From NCBI GenBank assembly GCA_026421105.1, contig JAPKDI010000070.1, forward strand, positions 1 to 6,590: a stretch of 6,590 nt of DNA, read 5' to 3'. The position numbers were made by a program, and so were the translations under genes. Below, one piece after another: positions 6,031 to 6,590 of this stretch (its first letter is position 1; each line of letters starts with the position of its first letter). The notes under the pieces were generated by a model that had not been told where the DNA came from, did no database searches, and worked only from the letters and a program-made list of their open reading frames with translations. Source of the stretch: Alphaproteobacteria bacterium (GTDB lineage: Bacteria; Pseudomonadota; Alphaproteobacteria; SHVP01).

Positions 6031-6590
6031 ATGTCCACGTGGGAAACCTCGGTGTACACCGAGACCGAGCGCTGTGAAGCCGTAGAAGCGGCCTTGGAGG
6101 CGGCCTTGGACGAGATTCTGCTGGCGCTAACCCGGTTTGAAGACGGCACCGCCTGGCGCGTCACCGCCCTCACATCAAGCGAGCCCGATAACGAATTGCT
6201 ATCCCGACTCGATCTCGCGCTCCAACGCGACGAGACCGTCGCCGCCCCGATCAAGGTGCCGGACCAAGATTGGGTGGCCAAGGTGCAGCGCGACATGCCG
6301 CCGATCCTGGCAGGCCGCTATTGGGTTCACGGCAGTCATGTCGCCGGCCCAGGGCCGCTGGGCACCATTCCGATTCTCGTCGATGCCGCATCAGCGTTTG
6401 GTACCGGACATCACGAATCGACGAAGGGGTGCCTGTTGATGCTCGACCGGTTGGGGCGCCACCTGCGGCCTCGCCGTGTCCTCGATATCGGCACCGGCAC
6501 CGGCATCTTGGCGATCGCTGCGGCAAAGACATGGCGTATGCCGGTCTTGGCAAGCGACTTTGACCCCGAAGCGATCCGCGTTGCCGGCCG
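6031..6590 (+). CDS. prmA: Ribosomal protein L11 methyltransferase PrmA (partial, first 186 codons)
   Basis: SAM-dependent enzyme that trimethylates amino groups of ribosomal protein L11 in the cytoplasm. The visible N-terminal part (about residues 1-90) is the substrate-recognition domain. It is followed by GTIPILVDAASAFGTGHHES at 111-130, the diagnostic PrmA signature, and by VLDIGTGTGILAIAAAK at 150-166, SAM-binding motif I of class I methyltransferases. SDFDPEAIRVA at 175-185 is the start of motif II, where an acidic residue binds the SAM ribose. The family is usually about 290-300 residues, so about one third lies beyond the right edge. The ATG at 6031 is the earliest start after the uvrD stop in this frame, and the upstream sequence has no strong ribosome-binding site. 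It follows uvrD by 24 bases, an arrangement I recall as common in alphaproteobacteria, so co-transcription is likely. Confidence 0.95.
   Translation, partial: MSTWETSVYTETERCEAVEAALEAALDEILLALTRFEDGTAWRVTALTSSEPDNELLSRLDLALQRDETVAAPIKVPDQDWVAKVQRDMPPILAGRYWVHGSHVAGPGPLGTIPILVDAASAFGTGHHESTKGCLLMLDRLGRHLRPRRVLDIGTGTGILAIAAAKTWRMPVLASDFDPEAIRVAG

Overview
The window is an ordinary-looking, gene-dense stretch of a high-GC (roughly 60%) bacterial chromosome. It most likely comes from an alphaproteobacterium, perhaps Rhodospirillales-like. This rests on the protein types (LDHD-type FAD oxidase, CBS-bearing CLC with an alphaproteobacterial-style helix R, UvrD with an alphaproteobacterial-type N-terminus, uvrD next to prmA) and on base composition; it is inference, not a database result. 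I see no IS, phage gene, CRISPR array, tRNA or rRNA.

Layout. Positions 1-676 (minus strand) hold the N-terminal 225 codons of an FAD-dependent D-lactate/D-2-hydroxyacid dehydrogenase, whose 3' end lies beyond the left edge. A 99-bp divergent intergenic region (677-775) carries a convincing promoter facing right and a weaker one facing left. Five plus-strand genes follow in tight series: a hotdog-fold thioesterase (776-1261), a secreted pentapeptide-repeat protein (1258-1785, ATGA overlap), a CLC anion channel/transporter with two CBS domains (1819-3606), the DNA helicase UvrD (3649-6006) and the ribosomal protein L11 methyltransferase PrmA (6031 to the right edge, partial). Gaps are -4, 33, 42 and 24 bases, with no convincing terminator or strong internal promoter, so all five may share a transcript. 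There is no gene-free stretch longer than 99 bases.

How the genes work together. uvrD and prmA are housekeeping genes (DNA repair; trimethylation of ribosomal protein L11). The thioesterase and the divergent oxidase look catabolic. The pentapeptide protein and the CLC are envelope proteins. There is no obvious single pathway, and I do not see a clearly new multi-gene system. The points most worth a second look are an apparently leaderless promoter/start for the thioesterase, an unusually regular exported pentapeptide solenoid coupled to it, a CLC in which three mechanistically important positions are non-canonical, and weak ribosome-binding sites along the whole plus-strand gene train.
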